DNA of 64,000 nt from Allomyces arbusculus. Its lineage: Eukaryota > Blastocladiomycota > Blastocladiomycetes > Blastocladiales > Blastocladiaceae. Position 1 is the stretch's first letter. Each line of letters begins with the position of its first letter. The notes under the pieces were generated by a model. The model did no database searches, was not told the DNA's origin, and worked only from the letters and a program-made list of their open reading frames with translations. Made by a program: the position numbers and the translations under genes. Positions 37,035-47,906 of the stretch are shown here, piece after piece. Location of the stretch: the NCBI GenBank assembly GCA_027604705.1, contig JADHYV010000025.1, forward strand, positions 124,001 through 188,000, read 5' to 3'.

Positions 37035-37482
37035 GATTCTGTAATCGTTGTTGGTTTGATTGCAACAAGTTGGGGTGCTGGGGTGATAGTTCTGGCTTTG
37101 TCGTTGATGCTGCCAACAATATTGTTTCCAGCAACGAAATGGATGTGTGGATGCGAGGGACGTGAGGCAGGACATGTTGTAGAGTGTTGCAGAATCGAAG
37201 CATCATGCCAACCAACATCAAAGCAACTCGATGAGAGAGGATCGACCGCGTCGTTGGCATCCGCTTTTACGCCGAAACAATGGCGTAGATGCTCCGGAGA
37301 CAAATCAAATCGGCAGCCTGACGCAAGCAGAAATGAGGAGTTGACGAGCAGGAAGCCGCGTCGTGCACTGGCGGGTCCGCTCCAGTTCCATGGCTGGCAA
37401 CAGATATGAAATGGAGTGGCCGCCGTCAGCATTAAGATCAAACTATTTTCTTCAACCACCCGCTCGCAACTCAAGCCCACAT
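37035..37482. other. Intergenic region
   Basis: About 450 bp between the Med11-like start and the stop of the VTT-protein gene, both on the minus strand. It should hold the Med11-like promoter and the 3' UTR of the VTT gene. No motif is evident. Confidence 0.5.
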
Positions 37483-38800
37483 CTATTTGCATGCCTGCAT
37501 TCGGCGCTTCGCGCTGCGCGTGCGGCGTGCCGGACCATCATAACTCGGATCGAAAGTGGGCGCCGCGCTTTTCGTCCGCACCACCTCGCTCTCCACGCCC
37601 GCGACAGCGACCGCCTCCGTGCCCGTCTTCTTCTCCACCGTCACAGCTTTTTCCACAGCATCCTCCTCCTCTTCGGCCAAGTACCCGCTTGACCGCCGCT
37701 TCAGCCACACCGGCACGAGCGCCATCGCGGCCATAGCCGCCAACTTCGCCAACAGCGCCGGCTGCAAGATATCCTCGATCCGGTCCAGCGACGCCAAAAT
37801 CGCCCCCGCCTGCGTCGTCACAATATTGTACGGCGCGAGTCCGACCAGGACCGACACAAAAAAGTGCGGCACGAGCGGCACGCCAATCACGGGACTCGCT
37901 AGATTCAATAACCAGTTGGGCGTGAGCGGGAAAATGCGCAGGAAGAGCAGGTAGTAGAGAAGGTGGTTCTGCGCGTGTTCGCGGCGCACACGGGCCGCGA
38001 GTCGCGCGACCTTGCCATCGGGCGACCGGTCGATAAGGAAACGTTTGACCAAGGGAGCGCCGAATGCGCGCGAGAGGAGGTAGCAGCACGAGGCGCCGAC
38101 GGCGGTCAGGAAAATGGCGAGTGCGGAGCCCCATGTGCCGTAGAGCGAGCCGGCGACCAGGTTCTAATGAATTGGAGCGGCGGTGAGCTTGCGGCGTAGT
38201 ACGTTGGCTCGCGCGGGGCCGAAAACGAGTGCCGTACCAAGGCCATGGCGCCTGGGATCGAGAACGTCTGCTTGAACACGTAGAACGCCGTGAACAAACC
38301 CAGGACGTGCGCGAAATGCTCTTCCGAGTACTGCTGCAGGACCATGGCGAGCGCTGGTGGAGAACCAGACCGACTTGCTTCAGACTTGTCGTTCTTGAAC
38401 AATAATTCAGCGACGAACTTCTGAACACACCTTTGATGTCGTGCAGCGACGAGACTTGCAAATTTACCGTGACGCCCGAGTCAAGCGGCGGCAGCGCATG
38501 CGTGAGGGCGTAAATGCCGCCAATCGACGCGGCCATGATCACGCCATAGGCGCTCAGTCGCAGCAAGAGCATGGCAGTAGACGGTTCGCTCGTGGTCGTT
38601 TCGCCCTTGGTCGCTGATGATCCTGCATTGTCGTGCTCCTTGGAGTCATGACGGCGACGAGCTGGTGAACTTGCGGCGGGCATGAAGCCGGTGGTCGTTG
38701 CCGTGCTACTCGTCGAATCATTTCCGGTGCTGGTGCTCGAGCTGTCGGTCGCGGGCATCGCCACTTGCAATCGGCGGCTTGTTTTGGATCTTTTGGCCAT
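37483..38800 (-). CDS. VTT/DedA-superfamily membrane protein (TMEM41/Tvp38-like), copy 1
   Basis: Three exons (38800-38431, 38353-38238, 38163-37483) encode 388 residues; the introns are 77 and 74 nt. A Ser/Thr-rich cytosolic start precedes a first transmembrane helix (AYGVIMAASIGGIYALTHAL). The VTT core follows: FSIPGAMAL joined across intron 2 to NLVAGSLYGTWGSALAIFLT, then RIFPLTPNWLLNLASPVIGV, matching the conserved F-P-x-x-P-N-W-x-x-N element of DedA proteins. More hydrophobic helices and a charged tail end the protein. Relatives include TMEM41B and VMP1 lipid scramblases of the ER and yeast Tvp38 of the Golgi, so a membrane-lipid role is likely. A second member lies at 61.5 kb. Confidence 0.85.
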
Positions 38801-39143
38801 GATCGTGCAGCGACTGACTGGTGTTGAAAAGAAGTTGCTGGTTTGTGTGGTGAGGACAGGACTGCAAGTCCAGGCAGGTCGTTCGCAGAGGTGCGACGTT
38901 GCTCTGGAGAGAGTGTGGCGAAACTGGAGTCGGGTGCCGCATGGTGACAGGTCGCCTCGGCTGTTGGGTTAGGTTATCCGTCCACCTCCGTTCTTGAGTC
39001 GTGCCCGCCACGGAATGATTTCGATTGTGATTCCATTCCATTCCTCAAAAGTCTCTCCCACGACGCCGTTCTCAGTCCAGTCCCCCTTATCCCTTCCTCC
39101 CCCTGGTCCGCCCCTCCCCTCCCCACCCGCCCCACTCTGGTCC
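38801..39143. other. Short intergenic region
   Basis: 343 bp between the VTT-protein start and the vinculin stop, with pyrimidine-rich sequence at 39,040-39,150. No gene is seen. Confidence 0.5.
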
Positions 39144-42100
39144 TCACTTCTCCTGCGCCGGCTTGCGCGTCAACAAATCCGCAATCCGCCCTGTCCCCTT
39201 CATCATCGCCGGGGCCGCCGGCGTGCACCGCGCCGCCGCCGAATCTTTCCCTTCGAGCGGCTGCGTCGATGTGCGCCGCGACACGGGCACGCTCGCCGAA
39301 ACCCCCGCGGGCGCGGCGTGCGGCGCCTCGACGTTGAACCGCGCCGCGGCCGCGCGGACTGACGAGACCGGCATCGCGCCGACCGCGTCCTCGGCAATCG
39401 CGGGTTCCGGAGGGGCCGACGTGGTCGACGAGGGGCCGAACGTGCGCGCCGAGGTCGTGCGGGTCGCGGTGGCCGACGGCACGCGGGACCGCGATGCTGA
39501 CGGGTCCGTGAAATTGGCAGAGGCGGCGGCAGCGGCGTTGGCCGCAGACGACGCGCGGATCGCGGTCACATCAGTCGCGGCGGCAGTGGCGGGGGCCGGG
39601 GTAGTCGGGCTGGCGCCTGCGCCCGCAGCGGCGCGCCGGGCCTTGCCGAGGAACAAGTTGCGCTTGAACCGGATCGCGGCGATCCCGACGGTCGCGGCTG
39701 TCTTGACGTGCATGCGCAGTGCCGCGGCCTCCGCGTGCCGCAAGACGTCGCGCACCGCCGTCATCAAATTCTGCGCGCAGACGACGAGTCCACGTTCCGC
39801 GTCGAGATCATTCGCGGGGGAACTGGCCTTGACCGACGCCAAGATCTTAAGTTGTTGCGCGAGCGTCGGGATCAAGTCGGCGGAACGCGCGAGCGCCGTG
39901 CGCAGCCGCTTGTCGGTGCATTGGTCGACGATTTGCCGCACGTGCTTGTCGAGCATCTGGCACAGTTGCACGACTTCGCGCGTGGACCCGAGGAGCGTGA
40001 GCTTGGCAGCTGGCGAGTCGAGTTGGTATTGTTCGGCGAGTTCGCGGAGCCGGGAGGAAATATCAGAGGCGGTGTGCACGACAGGGTTGGCCGCGCGCGA
40101 CCACCTGGACGTTTCCACGACGAGCTCCTGCGCGGCGGCCTGGTGGAGCGGGGTGGAGAAGAGTTAGCATCACAGACCAACTCACGACGAACTTGTCAGT
40201 ATCACGGACCTTGAGCGGGTTCGCCTGCGCCTCCTCGGGCGACAGAAGCTCTGGCGCGTCTTCCTCGACGACCACCACGTCCCCGGGCACCACCGGTACC
40301 TCCATGGTCAACTTCTCCACCACCTCCGTCACTTCCTCCACTCCACCGCCCGGCGCCGCCGCGGCCGCAACCACCTCCCGCGCGACCTCTGGCTCCGGGA
40401 CGCGCGGTACACTTGGCGCCGCCGACGCGGCCACATGTACCCCCTTCTCGTCACGAATCGCGTGCGAGACATCCTGGATGGCGGCGAGCACCGCGTTCGG
40501 GTCCTGGTCATCAGTGGCGGCCGTGGCCTGCGCAAGCCGTGTGACGTATTCGGCCGAAGACGAGTTGTCAGCCTCGCGCTTGACGGCGGCGACGAACCCG
40601 CGGAATGCCGCGGCGAGTGCGGCGACGTCGGAAGTGAGTGTCACGGCGCCGCGCGTCTTGCTGAGGTGCACTTGGTGCGCGAGCCGCTCGACCTTGGCCG
40701 CTAGTATCGGAGAGAGAGGAACCGGTTATGATCATCCAACTCAGCTTCATCCTCGTTGCAGGACCGCACGTACCGCTCGACGCGACCATCACCTCCGGCT
40801 CGTACCGCGCCACAACCACCTTCTCCTTGGCCCTGTCCAACGCCTTCGTCCACTCGCCCACCGCCATATCCAGGTACTCTCTCGCCGCTTCCCCGACCCC
40901 ACCCTCTGCAACCACCTCCGCCGCCGTGCCCACCTCATGCGCATGCGCCGCCAAATCGGCCGCCATGTCCGGACACCCTTCGGCGCGAACAACCCGGACC
41001 AGACCTTTCGCCGCGTCTCTGAACTCGGCGACCCCGGCCTTCGGGTTCTCCATTAGGCTCCGCGTCGCAACAGCCGCATTCGCCAGCGCATGTAGGGCGA
41101 CCCCCGCGCGCTCTCCGCGGAACGCCACGTCGGCTGCCTTGACCCGGTCCGCCACCGCCGTCGCAGCCGCAGCCAATTCCGTGAGCGTCGCGACGTTCGG
41201 TGCGGTCGGAAGGTGCAAAAGCACGGCAATCGAATCGAGCGCGCGGTCGGTGTCCGCGTCGAGGTGCACCCCACGGCGCGCGAGTTCGGAGCGCAGGGAC
41301 GTGAGTTCGTCGGCCGCACGTGGGGCCGTCGTGGGCCACGTGCCCGGGTTGGATGTAAGATCGGTGATGTGCGCGAGAGTTTGGTTGGCCAGGGCGGCGA
41401 TGGTCGCTGGGGTCGGTGACAACACGGTCGTGGTGGTCGTGGCGAGCGTCAAGTGCGACTGGCTCCGTGCGTGCGCGTCGATGGCGGTCTTGATCTGGTC
41501 AGCTGTGGCGGGTAAGGTGCCGGTGAGTTGCACCCGCGCGGTGGGCGACGGGGCCGTCGGGTCCGCCAAGGCCGCCGCGAGGGCGTCGAGCGTGCGCATT
41601 GCGTCGGCGTCCACGGCAACACCGCGTGTGGCAAGGGCGGTCCGCAGTGCCGCCAAAGTCTTGGCGACCCGCGGCGCGTCCGTCGCCCAGCTCTTGGGCG
41701 CTCTCGCTGCGAGGTCCGTGACTTCAGCGACGACTTGGTCAATGAGCGCCTTGATCTCGGCCGGCGCGAGATTCGCGGCGCTCGCGCCCTTGGCGGCCAA
41801 TCGGTTCGCCTTTTCGGCCGCATTCACTTGATCGACGGCGGTCAGCGTCATGGCCAGCAGTCCCGCGGCATCGGCCGAATCGAGCGTCGTCCCCGCCAGG
41901 ACCAACTGGATCTTGTCGAGCGCGGCGTTTGTCGCGTCGTCGAGCGGGACCCCGCGCGCATGAATGTCCTGCATGAGCGCGGCCAGTTCCTCGGCGGCGC
42001 GCGCACCCGCAGCATTGGGCCACGCGACGTCGGCAAGGGCCACGGCCTCGGCGATGCGCGAGACGAGTCGGTCAGTCGGGGACAGCACGGCGCGTGGGGT

Positions 42101-43604
42101 GGACAGGTTGTCCTTTGGCGCGTTCTTGATTGCGTCGGCGGCGTGAATCGCCAGGTTCTGCACGGCCTCGGGTGTCGTAGGGGGTTCCGGTTGCGCGAGA
42201 CAGTCGATCAGCTCCGTCAACGCATCGGCGGTGTCAGTATCCAACGACACGTCACGGTCGGCCACCTCGTCCCGGATGGCCTGCACGAGCGCGCGCGCCT
42301 GCTTTGCGCGCTCGGTCCACTCTTCCGCCGACGCGCCCACGGCCGCAGCCATTCGCGCCGGCAGTTGCGCAACTAGAGCATCGAGTACTGGCGCAGCCGC
42401 CGCTTTCCGCGCATCCGCGTCGGCATCGCGCACAATCTCCTCCGCGGCCTCAACCAACGCCGTCTGTTCTTCGTCGGTCAGCGGGACCGGTGCGCACAGC
42501 AGGTCCTCGACGCGCTTCACCACTGCCTCGTACCGTGCCGTCCCCCCAGACAAGCCGTGCCGCAAGGCATCCACCTGGTTCCGTGCGTGGGCGGCGGCGG
42601 TCGTCCACGCAGCGCGGTCCCCGTCGCGCGCGGCGTTCGCGGCGGCACGTACGCGGTCGCGCAGCTCGTGCGCGTCTTCAGCCGCGGCCGGTTCCCACGC
42701 GACGTTGGCCGCTTCAACCTCTTCGTCGGCCTCGTCGAGGACGTCCATGGCGGAGCGCTGCACGTCGCGCGCGATGCCCGCACACGCGCGCGCAAACGCG
42801 CCGCCGTGCCGCTGCAACAGGTGCCGTGTCCCGACGACACTCCCGCCGCCATTCTCCCCGCCCGCCGCGGCCAAGATCACGCGGGTCGCAGCAACCGCGG
42901 CGGTAATTGCCTGCTCGAACCGCGCGAGATGTCCCGCCAGCGACTGCGCGATCGGTGGATGGAGCAGTTCCGGGACGCGCGCGTGGACGAGATGAGCCAG
43001 AAACACGGACCGCTGCGCGTGCCGCTTGATGTGCGTGACGAGGTCCGGCGCGGTCGGGGTTGTGGCGACTTGCGCGGCGAGCTGCGTCAGCCGTAGAGGT
43101 AAGGCGCGCGCGACGACGACGATTTTCTGAATTTCCGACTCGTCATAGGTGTTGAGGATCGCTTGCGTGCCCGCGAAGATCCCGCGCGTCGCGTCAACAA
43201 GGTGATTCCGTCCCGTCGGGCTCAGAGGGTCCGCGGCGAGTTGCGAGGCGACAGAGACGAGTTGTGCGGCGGCGGAGCGGACTAGACAAGGTCGGGAGGG
43301 GTGAGATACGTGATAGACAAATGTTCCCAACAAAAAACGTACCCTGCTTGCACCCATCGGTCATGGCGGCCTGCAGCTTGGCCACATCTATGACGCCGCC
43401 TGTCTCAATGGCGAGCGCCTCGGCGTCGAGCAGCGACTCGCCGGCCGACGCGAGCATGTCGACATTGACGGCGATCTGCTGCGCGTACTCACGCAGGTCC
43501 GGGATCGGCGTCGACCCGAGCTCGGCCTGGGCCGTGATGACAATCAGCTGCGCGACCGCGTCGGAGATCGGGTCGAGCAGGGCCTTGGTCGTGCTGGTGA
43601 GCAT
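39144..43604 (-). CDS. VCL: Vinculin (actin-adhesion linker), full length
   Basis: Four exons (43604-43343, 43281-40774, 40700-40186, 40139-39144) encode 1,426 residues; the introns are 61, 73 and 46 nt. The N-terminus reads like a vinculin head: ALLDPISDAVAQLIVI, IPDLREYAQQIAVNVDMLAS, then ATRGIFAGTQAILNTYDESE and IQKIVVVARALPLRLTQLA. A long all-helical middle of repeated bundles follows (D2-D4 equivalent). A Pro/Val/Glu-rich hinge near 1040-1085 precedes the tail from residue 1096: AAAQELVVETSRWS, QCTDKRLRTALARSADLIPT and LAQQLKILASVKA (about 1169-1200), the most diagnostic vinculin-tail text. The last 170 residues are Ala/Ser/Thr-rich and have no metazoan counterpart. Vinculin links membrane adhesions to F-actin. 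Alpha-catenin is the alternative, but the tail favours vinculin. Confidence 0.93.
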
Positions 43605-44315
43605 GGTGGTGGGGTAGCGGCTGTCGTGTTGCGGACGGGGCCGAGTTGGCCAGCGGCTCGGCGGTTGCGGTGTTGACGCGCGTGTCCCCCAGGATCTTCG
43701 CGTGCAGTGCGGTTGCGGCGACTGCGTGTCCTGCCGAGAGAGCAGCGACGACGATGGCCGACGCGTCGCTGCTGGCCGAATGGGTCGTGAGAGAGGACGG
43801 AGACGCGGCGGGGGTCGATCCTCTGTGCCGCGTGTGATTCTGCCGTGGCGAAGGTGCCCAAGGCAGATCGGCCCAGGGCGTAACGCGCGGCGTAACGCGC
43901 GGCGTAACGCAAAACTTCGTCCCGAAGCGAACAGTCTCGCCGTGGCGCGAGCGCAGGCAGTCGGCCATTTACGGCACTTTCCAAACTCAGCCCGGCCGAG
44001 CTTCCACGCTCTCCAACTTCCACGTGTGGCAGGCCGATCACCGGCACGCCTCTTGGCCCCCTCCGTCACGGACCGGCCTCGCGTGTGCGCCTGCACGCAG
44101 TGGACGGACACTCCAACACGTTCTCATCAAGCGCGTCTCTCTCCTCCACGCGCAACGAGCACGAGCTGACGACACCGTCCGCGCGCGCATACGTACGTGA
44201 CGCCCGCAGCAGGCCTGTTCTCTCTCACCCACCCGCCGTATCAACGTCGATTCTCCTCTTCAACAAAACTCCCGCCCGCGACCATCGTCTCCGCTCTCGA
44301 ATCCCGTTCACGACC
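43605..44315. promoter_or_regulatory. Bidirectional promoter region, vinculin / metallophosphoesterase
   Basis: 711 bp between two divergent start codons. It contains a direct repeat of GGCGTAACGCGC (see 43877-43910). Frames in it are GC-driven and overlap each other. Confidence 0.4.
43877..43910. repeat. 12-bp tandem repeat GGCGTAACGCGC, 2.8 copies
   Basis: Three head-to-tail copies; the last is cut to ten bases. Each contains GCGTAACGC, a palindrome around a central A. The position in a shared promoter makes protein binding plausible but unproven. Confidence 0.7.
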
Positions 44316-46152
44316 ATGACCCGCCCATCACCGGCACCACGACTGCTCCGCGCGCTCGCCGCGCTCGCGACCCTGCTGGCCCTGCTCGTCGCCCGCGCCA
44401 ACGCCTTTGGCACGCAGTGCGGCCAAGACAGCCCCATCCTGCGCAAGTCCGCGCCCGCCGGCTTGCTGCACCTGCACGAAGACTGGGCCGCGGTCGCTGA
44501 GCACGCGCGAATCCCAAGGCTCGCGCCGAACCGCGACGCCAACGGCACGGTCCTCCCGCGGCACAAGACGCGTATCGCGTTCTTAGGCGACCAAGGGCTC
44601 CGACCGGACTCGCTCGCGCTGCTCAAGCAAATCAAGGACTGGAAACCGCACGCGGTCGTGCACTTGGGCGACTTTGTACGGTCCTTCTCTCCCTTGATCG
44701 GTTGTGATCGTGATCGCCATGCTGACGGCTCAACAATTTGATCAGGACTACCGCGACAACCCCGCCGCTTTCGATGCGCAAATTGACTCGGTCTTTGGCG
44801 CGCACTTCCCATACCTCGCGGCCATCGGGAACCACGACCTCGTCCGATGGACCTCCGACCCCGCGCTCGGCGCCGGGTACCGGGACCTCCTCGCCGCGCG
44901 CCTGCGCCGAATCCCGCGGCTCGCCGACGTGCACTGCGACGCGCCGACGCGCGATATGGGCGAACATATGGTCTGCACGATCCGCGGCGTGCAAGTGCAC
45001 CTGTCGGGTGTTGGCACGTACGGCGCGAAACACGCGTCGCACCTCTCCAAGTCGTTGTCCAACTCGAACCACGCCTGGCGCGTCTGCGGCTGGCACAAGA
45101 ACCAGCGCGCCTACCAAAGTGGTACGAAGCCGGATGAAACGGGATACAGGGTCTACGACACGTGTCGCGCGCATGGGGCCGTCGTCGCGACCGCACACGA
45201 GCACGCGTATTCGCGCACGGCATTGATGGGGTCGTTTGAGAAATTCGAAATGATGAACGCGACCGCGGCCGAGCACGACCAACTCGACGTGCGTCCCGGG
45301 TCGACGTTCGCGTTCGTCACGGGGCTCGGCGGCGAGTCCGTGCGGAGTTTGTCGCGCAAATTGCCCGACCGCCCGTGGCTCGTCCGCGCCGCGGGCGCGG
45401 ACCAGAGCGCGCGCGCCGCCGCGGTCCTGTGCGAGTTTTACCCGGGCGACGACCCGTTCGAGGCCACGTGCGAGGTGTGCGATGCGGTTAGGGACGAGGA
45501 GACCGTGTATGACCAGTGGAGAATGACGACGGTCGCGCCGCAGCCGAAAGTCGCGGTCGCCGCATTGGCCAAGGACAAGACGTGTGTCCAGACGGTCGAT
45601 CTCGCGATGCGGCCGATCAAGTCCGCGACCCGGCCGGCGCACTTGGCGAACACGTACGGGTACTTGCCGCTCGCCGCGGACGGGACCGAGTTCACGTTCT
45701 CCGCGCGCGGCAACTTGCCCGCGCGTGGGCGCGTCGTCGCCGCGCACTTGCAAGTGATGGGCGCGACCGGCGCCGACGCCGATACGGCGTCCCCGCTCCG
45801 CGTCGATTTGCGGCTGCAGAAGCCGACGGTTCCGGCGCGCCTCACGATCCAGGCCGTGCGGCACTGGTACCAGGCGGTCATGCGCGACCGGTCCGGCGAC
45901 GCGGTGGATGCCCACGGCGCTCGCGTGCTGGCGACGCGCGAGTGGACGGCCGACGAGTGGGAGAAGCACGAGGTGTGGGTGTCCCCCAACCTGGTGCCTG
46001 AATCGGGGATCGATTTGGCCGAATTTGCGGGCGCGATGCGCGTGCGTGTCGCAGCGAGCGGCGAGGAGGAGCAGACGCGGTGGGTGTTCACGGGACAAGG
46101 CGACGCGTGCTTGGCGCCGTCGCTCATGCTGCATATTGATACGTGCGCGTGA
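44316..46152 (+). CDS. Secreted calcineurin-like metallophosphoesterase (purple-acid-phosphatase-type)
   Basis: Two exons, 44316-44675 and 44746-46152, give 588 residues; the 70-nt intron has donor GTACGG. A signal peptide opens the protein (LLRALAALATLLALLVARAN). The metal-binding motifs are in the canonical order: FLGDQG, then HLGDF joined across the intron to DYRDNP (GDxDY), then GNHDL, GWHKNQ and the terminal histidine pair AHEHAYSR. These residues bind the two metal ions of this superfamily. A C-terminal beta-rich domain of about 250 residues follows (starting near TTVAPQPKVAVAALA), perhaps carbohydrate- or wall-binding. The substrate (phosphomonoester or diester) is unknown. The gene is head-to-head with vinculin and convergent with SNF8, 174 bp apart. 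Confidence 0.9.
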
Positions 46153-46326
46153 AGGTAGAGAGAGGGCGAGGACGGGTTTCCGATGCCCGAGAGATGATGT
46201 ATCCGTGTGTATAGGTTGCGCAAAAGTCGCTCATTTCAGTTTCTGTAGCGGTTCGTTCCATAAAAATATCAATCATCATCTGCTGCCCCATCACTCTCTG
46301 TCTCGCTCGTATTCAGCGGCGCGACA

Positions 46327-47321
46327 CTAGGTGATCAGCTCGGCCGAGAACCAGAAATACGCGGGCGCGTCGCCCTGCATGTCGACCCACACAATCCCAT
46401 CGGCCACGAGAAGATCCTACACCAAACCGCCAAAAGCATGAGTTCGCGGTCCCAGCTCGCTTCTCCACCCGAGTTCGAGACGTACCAGGCACCGCTGTGC
46501 GCGATCGCTGGTCCACCCGGTGGTCCTCGCCACGTCCTCGGCCGTGATCGGCCTGACCCCCGCGGCATCCCCCAACATCCGCGTGACGCGATCCGCATCC
46601 AGGTTCAGTTCCCTCGGCACGGCGGCAATCACCGTCGTTGCCCCGTTCGCCGCAGGCAAGTCGAGGAGCGCGAACCCGCCGCCGAGCGGCGCAAGCAATT
46701 TGACAGCGCGCGTCACGTCGTCTCTACACTCCAACCGCGTCATTATCCCCCTCGCTTCCGCACAGAACTGGCGAGCGAGCGTACTCAGAAACCGCCGCCG
46801 CCGCACTCGCGCGTTCGTGATTCAACGCCTTGACCGCGTCGGAGAGCGGGACGAGCGGCCCCCACCGGTCACGTAACGCGATGCACAACTCCATGACACG
46901 CACGCCGAGCTCATAGTAGAACCCGCCGACACCAAGGAGGTCGCTCCAGACGCCCTTGCTCGCTACACATACGCGTCAGTCTCCAATCACCGCAAAATGC
47001 GATGGGTGCGGCGTACACGTCAACGGGTCGACGCCCATGCCCGCACACATCTGTGCAAACTGGCGCCGGAACGCCGGGTTGCGCGCAATCTCGGCGCGGT
47101 GCTTGGTCACAAACAGTTCGAGCGAGGATTTGAACTGCGCCATTTGGTCTTGCAGTTGGGCGAGTTGCGCGGCGGCGAGACGGCCGCCCATGTGCCGAAA
47201 TTGCTCCTGTCGACGAGCATCGTGGTCAGCGCGTGCGCGAGCAAAGAGAACGTGGGAGCGGCGAGCGTGCCTTCTCGCGCGCCCGTTGCTGCAGGCCGGC
47301 AATCCCGACTTGGCGTCGCAT
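46327..47321 (-). CDS. SNF8: Snf8/Vps22, ESCRT-II subunit
   Basis: ESCRT-II sorts ubiquitinated cargo into endosomal vesicles. Five exons (47321-47271, 47206-47017, 46962-46785, 46723-46486, 46416-46327) encode 248 residues, the family length. M-R-R-Q-V-G-I-A-G-L-Q-Q-R-A opens the protein and KHRAEIARNPAFRRQFAQMC plus GVDPL mark the N-terminal helices. KGVWSDLLGVGGFYYELGV is the most conserved family block. Two winged-helix domains follow (DDVTRAVKLLAPLGGGFALL, then ITAEDVARTTGWTSDRAQR) and the end is DGIVWVDMQGDAPAYFWFS. Four introns of 54-69 nt are restored in phase. Intron 1 begins with GC instead of GT. Confidence 0.95.
47207..47270 (-). other. GC-AG intron in SNF8
   Basis: Family alignment by eye requires the join QQRAREK / EQFRHMGG. 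The 64-nt sequence removed begins GCACGC and ends GTCGACAG, with a CTGAC branch-like motif near its 3' end. No GT donor gives the right phase. Confidence 0.6.
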
Positions 47322-47752
47322 AATTGGCAGCTGATGAAGGTTGAACTGGTGGAAAAGGGCGGTTCGGTTGCGCCGAGTTGTGTACGGTGAGGTGGCGGAG
47401 GTTTGGCGCTATCGAATCCTCGACGTTGTTGGATTTCAAATAATACGTGTCGCGACGCGTCGCGTGCGGTGGCCCAACCGGCCCGACCACCGCCACCCAT
47501 TCATGGACTTCATGGAAGACCAGGTATGCGGCGCCGGACCTGCCTGCCCTTGACGGTCCGCACACAAGCGATAGCGCGATCGGTGGACAATAGCGCGGTG
47601 TCAAAGGAATCGGGTGCACGTCCGACGAACACGATAATCGCGCGACATGGACGGTGTGAGGAGTTCGTGTTCAGTTCTCCAAAGCGGATTCGGCTCACTT
47701 TGATTTGAAATTGATATCACGACACATAGCAAAATCAAAGAAACTCCACCGC
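47322..47752. other. Intergenic region
   Basis: 431 bp between the SNF8 start and the stop of the polyglutamine-protein gene, both on the minus strand. No supportable gene is present. Confidence 0.5.
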
Positions 47753-47837
47753 TCACCCTTGTCGCGGGGACGGCAGCCGCTGCGTGATCGCCATGCCTGG
47801 CTGCTGTTGTTGCTGTTGCAACATCATCGGCGACCCG

Positions 47838-47906
<69 letters not shown>

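Noticed and set aside
40728-41831. 367-codon plus-strand open frame
   Set aside because: It is antisense to vinculin and almost only Ala/Ser/Arg/Val, the complement of Ala-rich helices.
44632-46134. 500-codon minus-strand open frame
   Set aside because: It is antisense to the metallophosphoesterase, Arg/His-rich and motif-free; long antisense frames are expected at this GC content.
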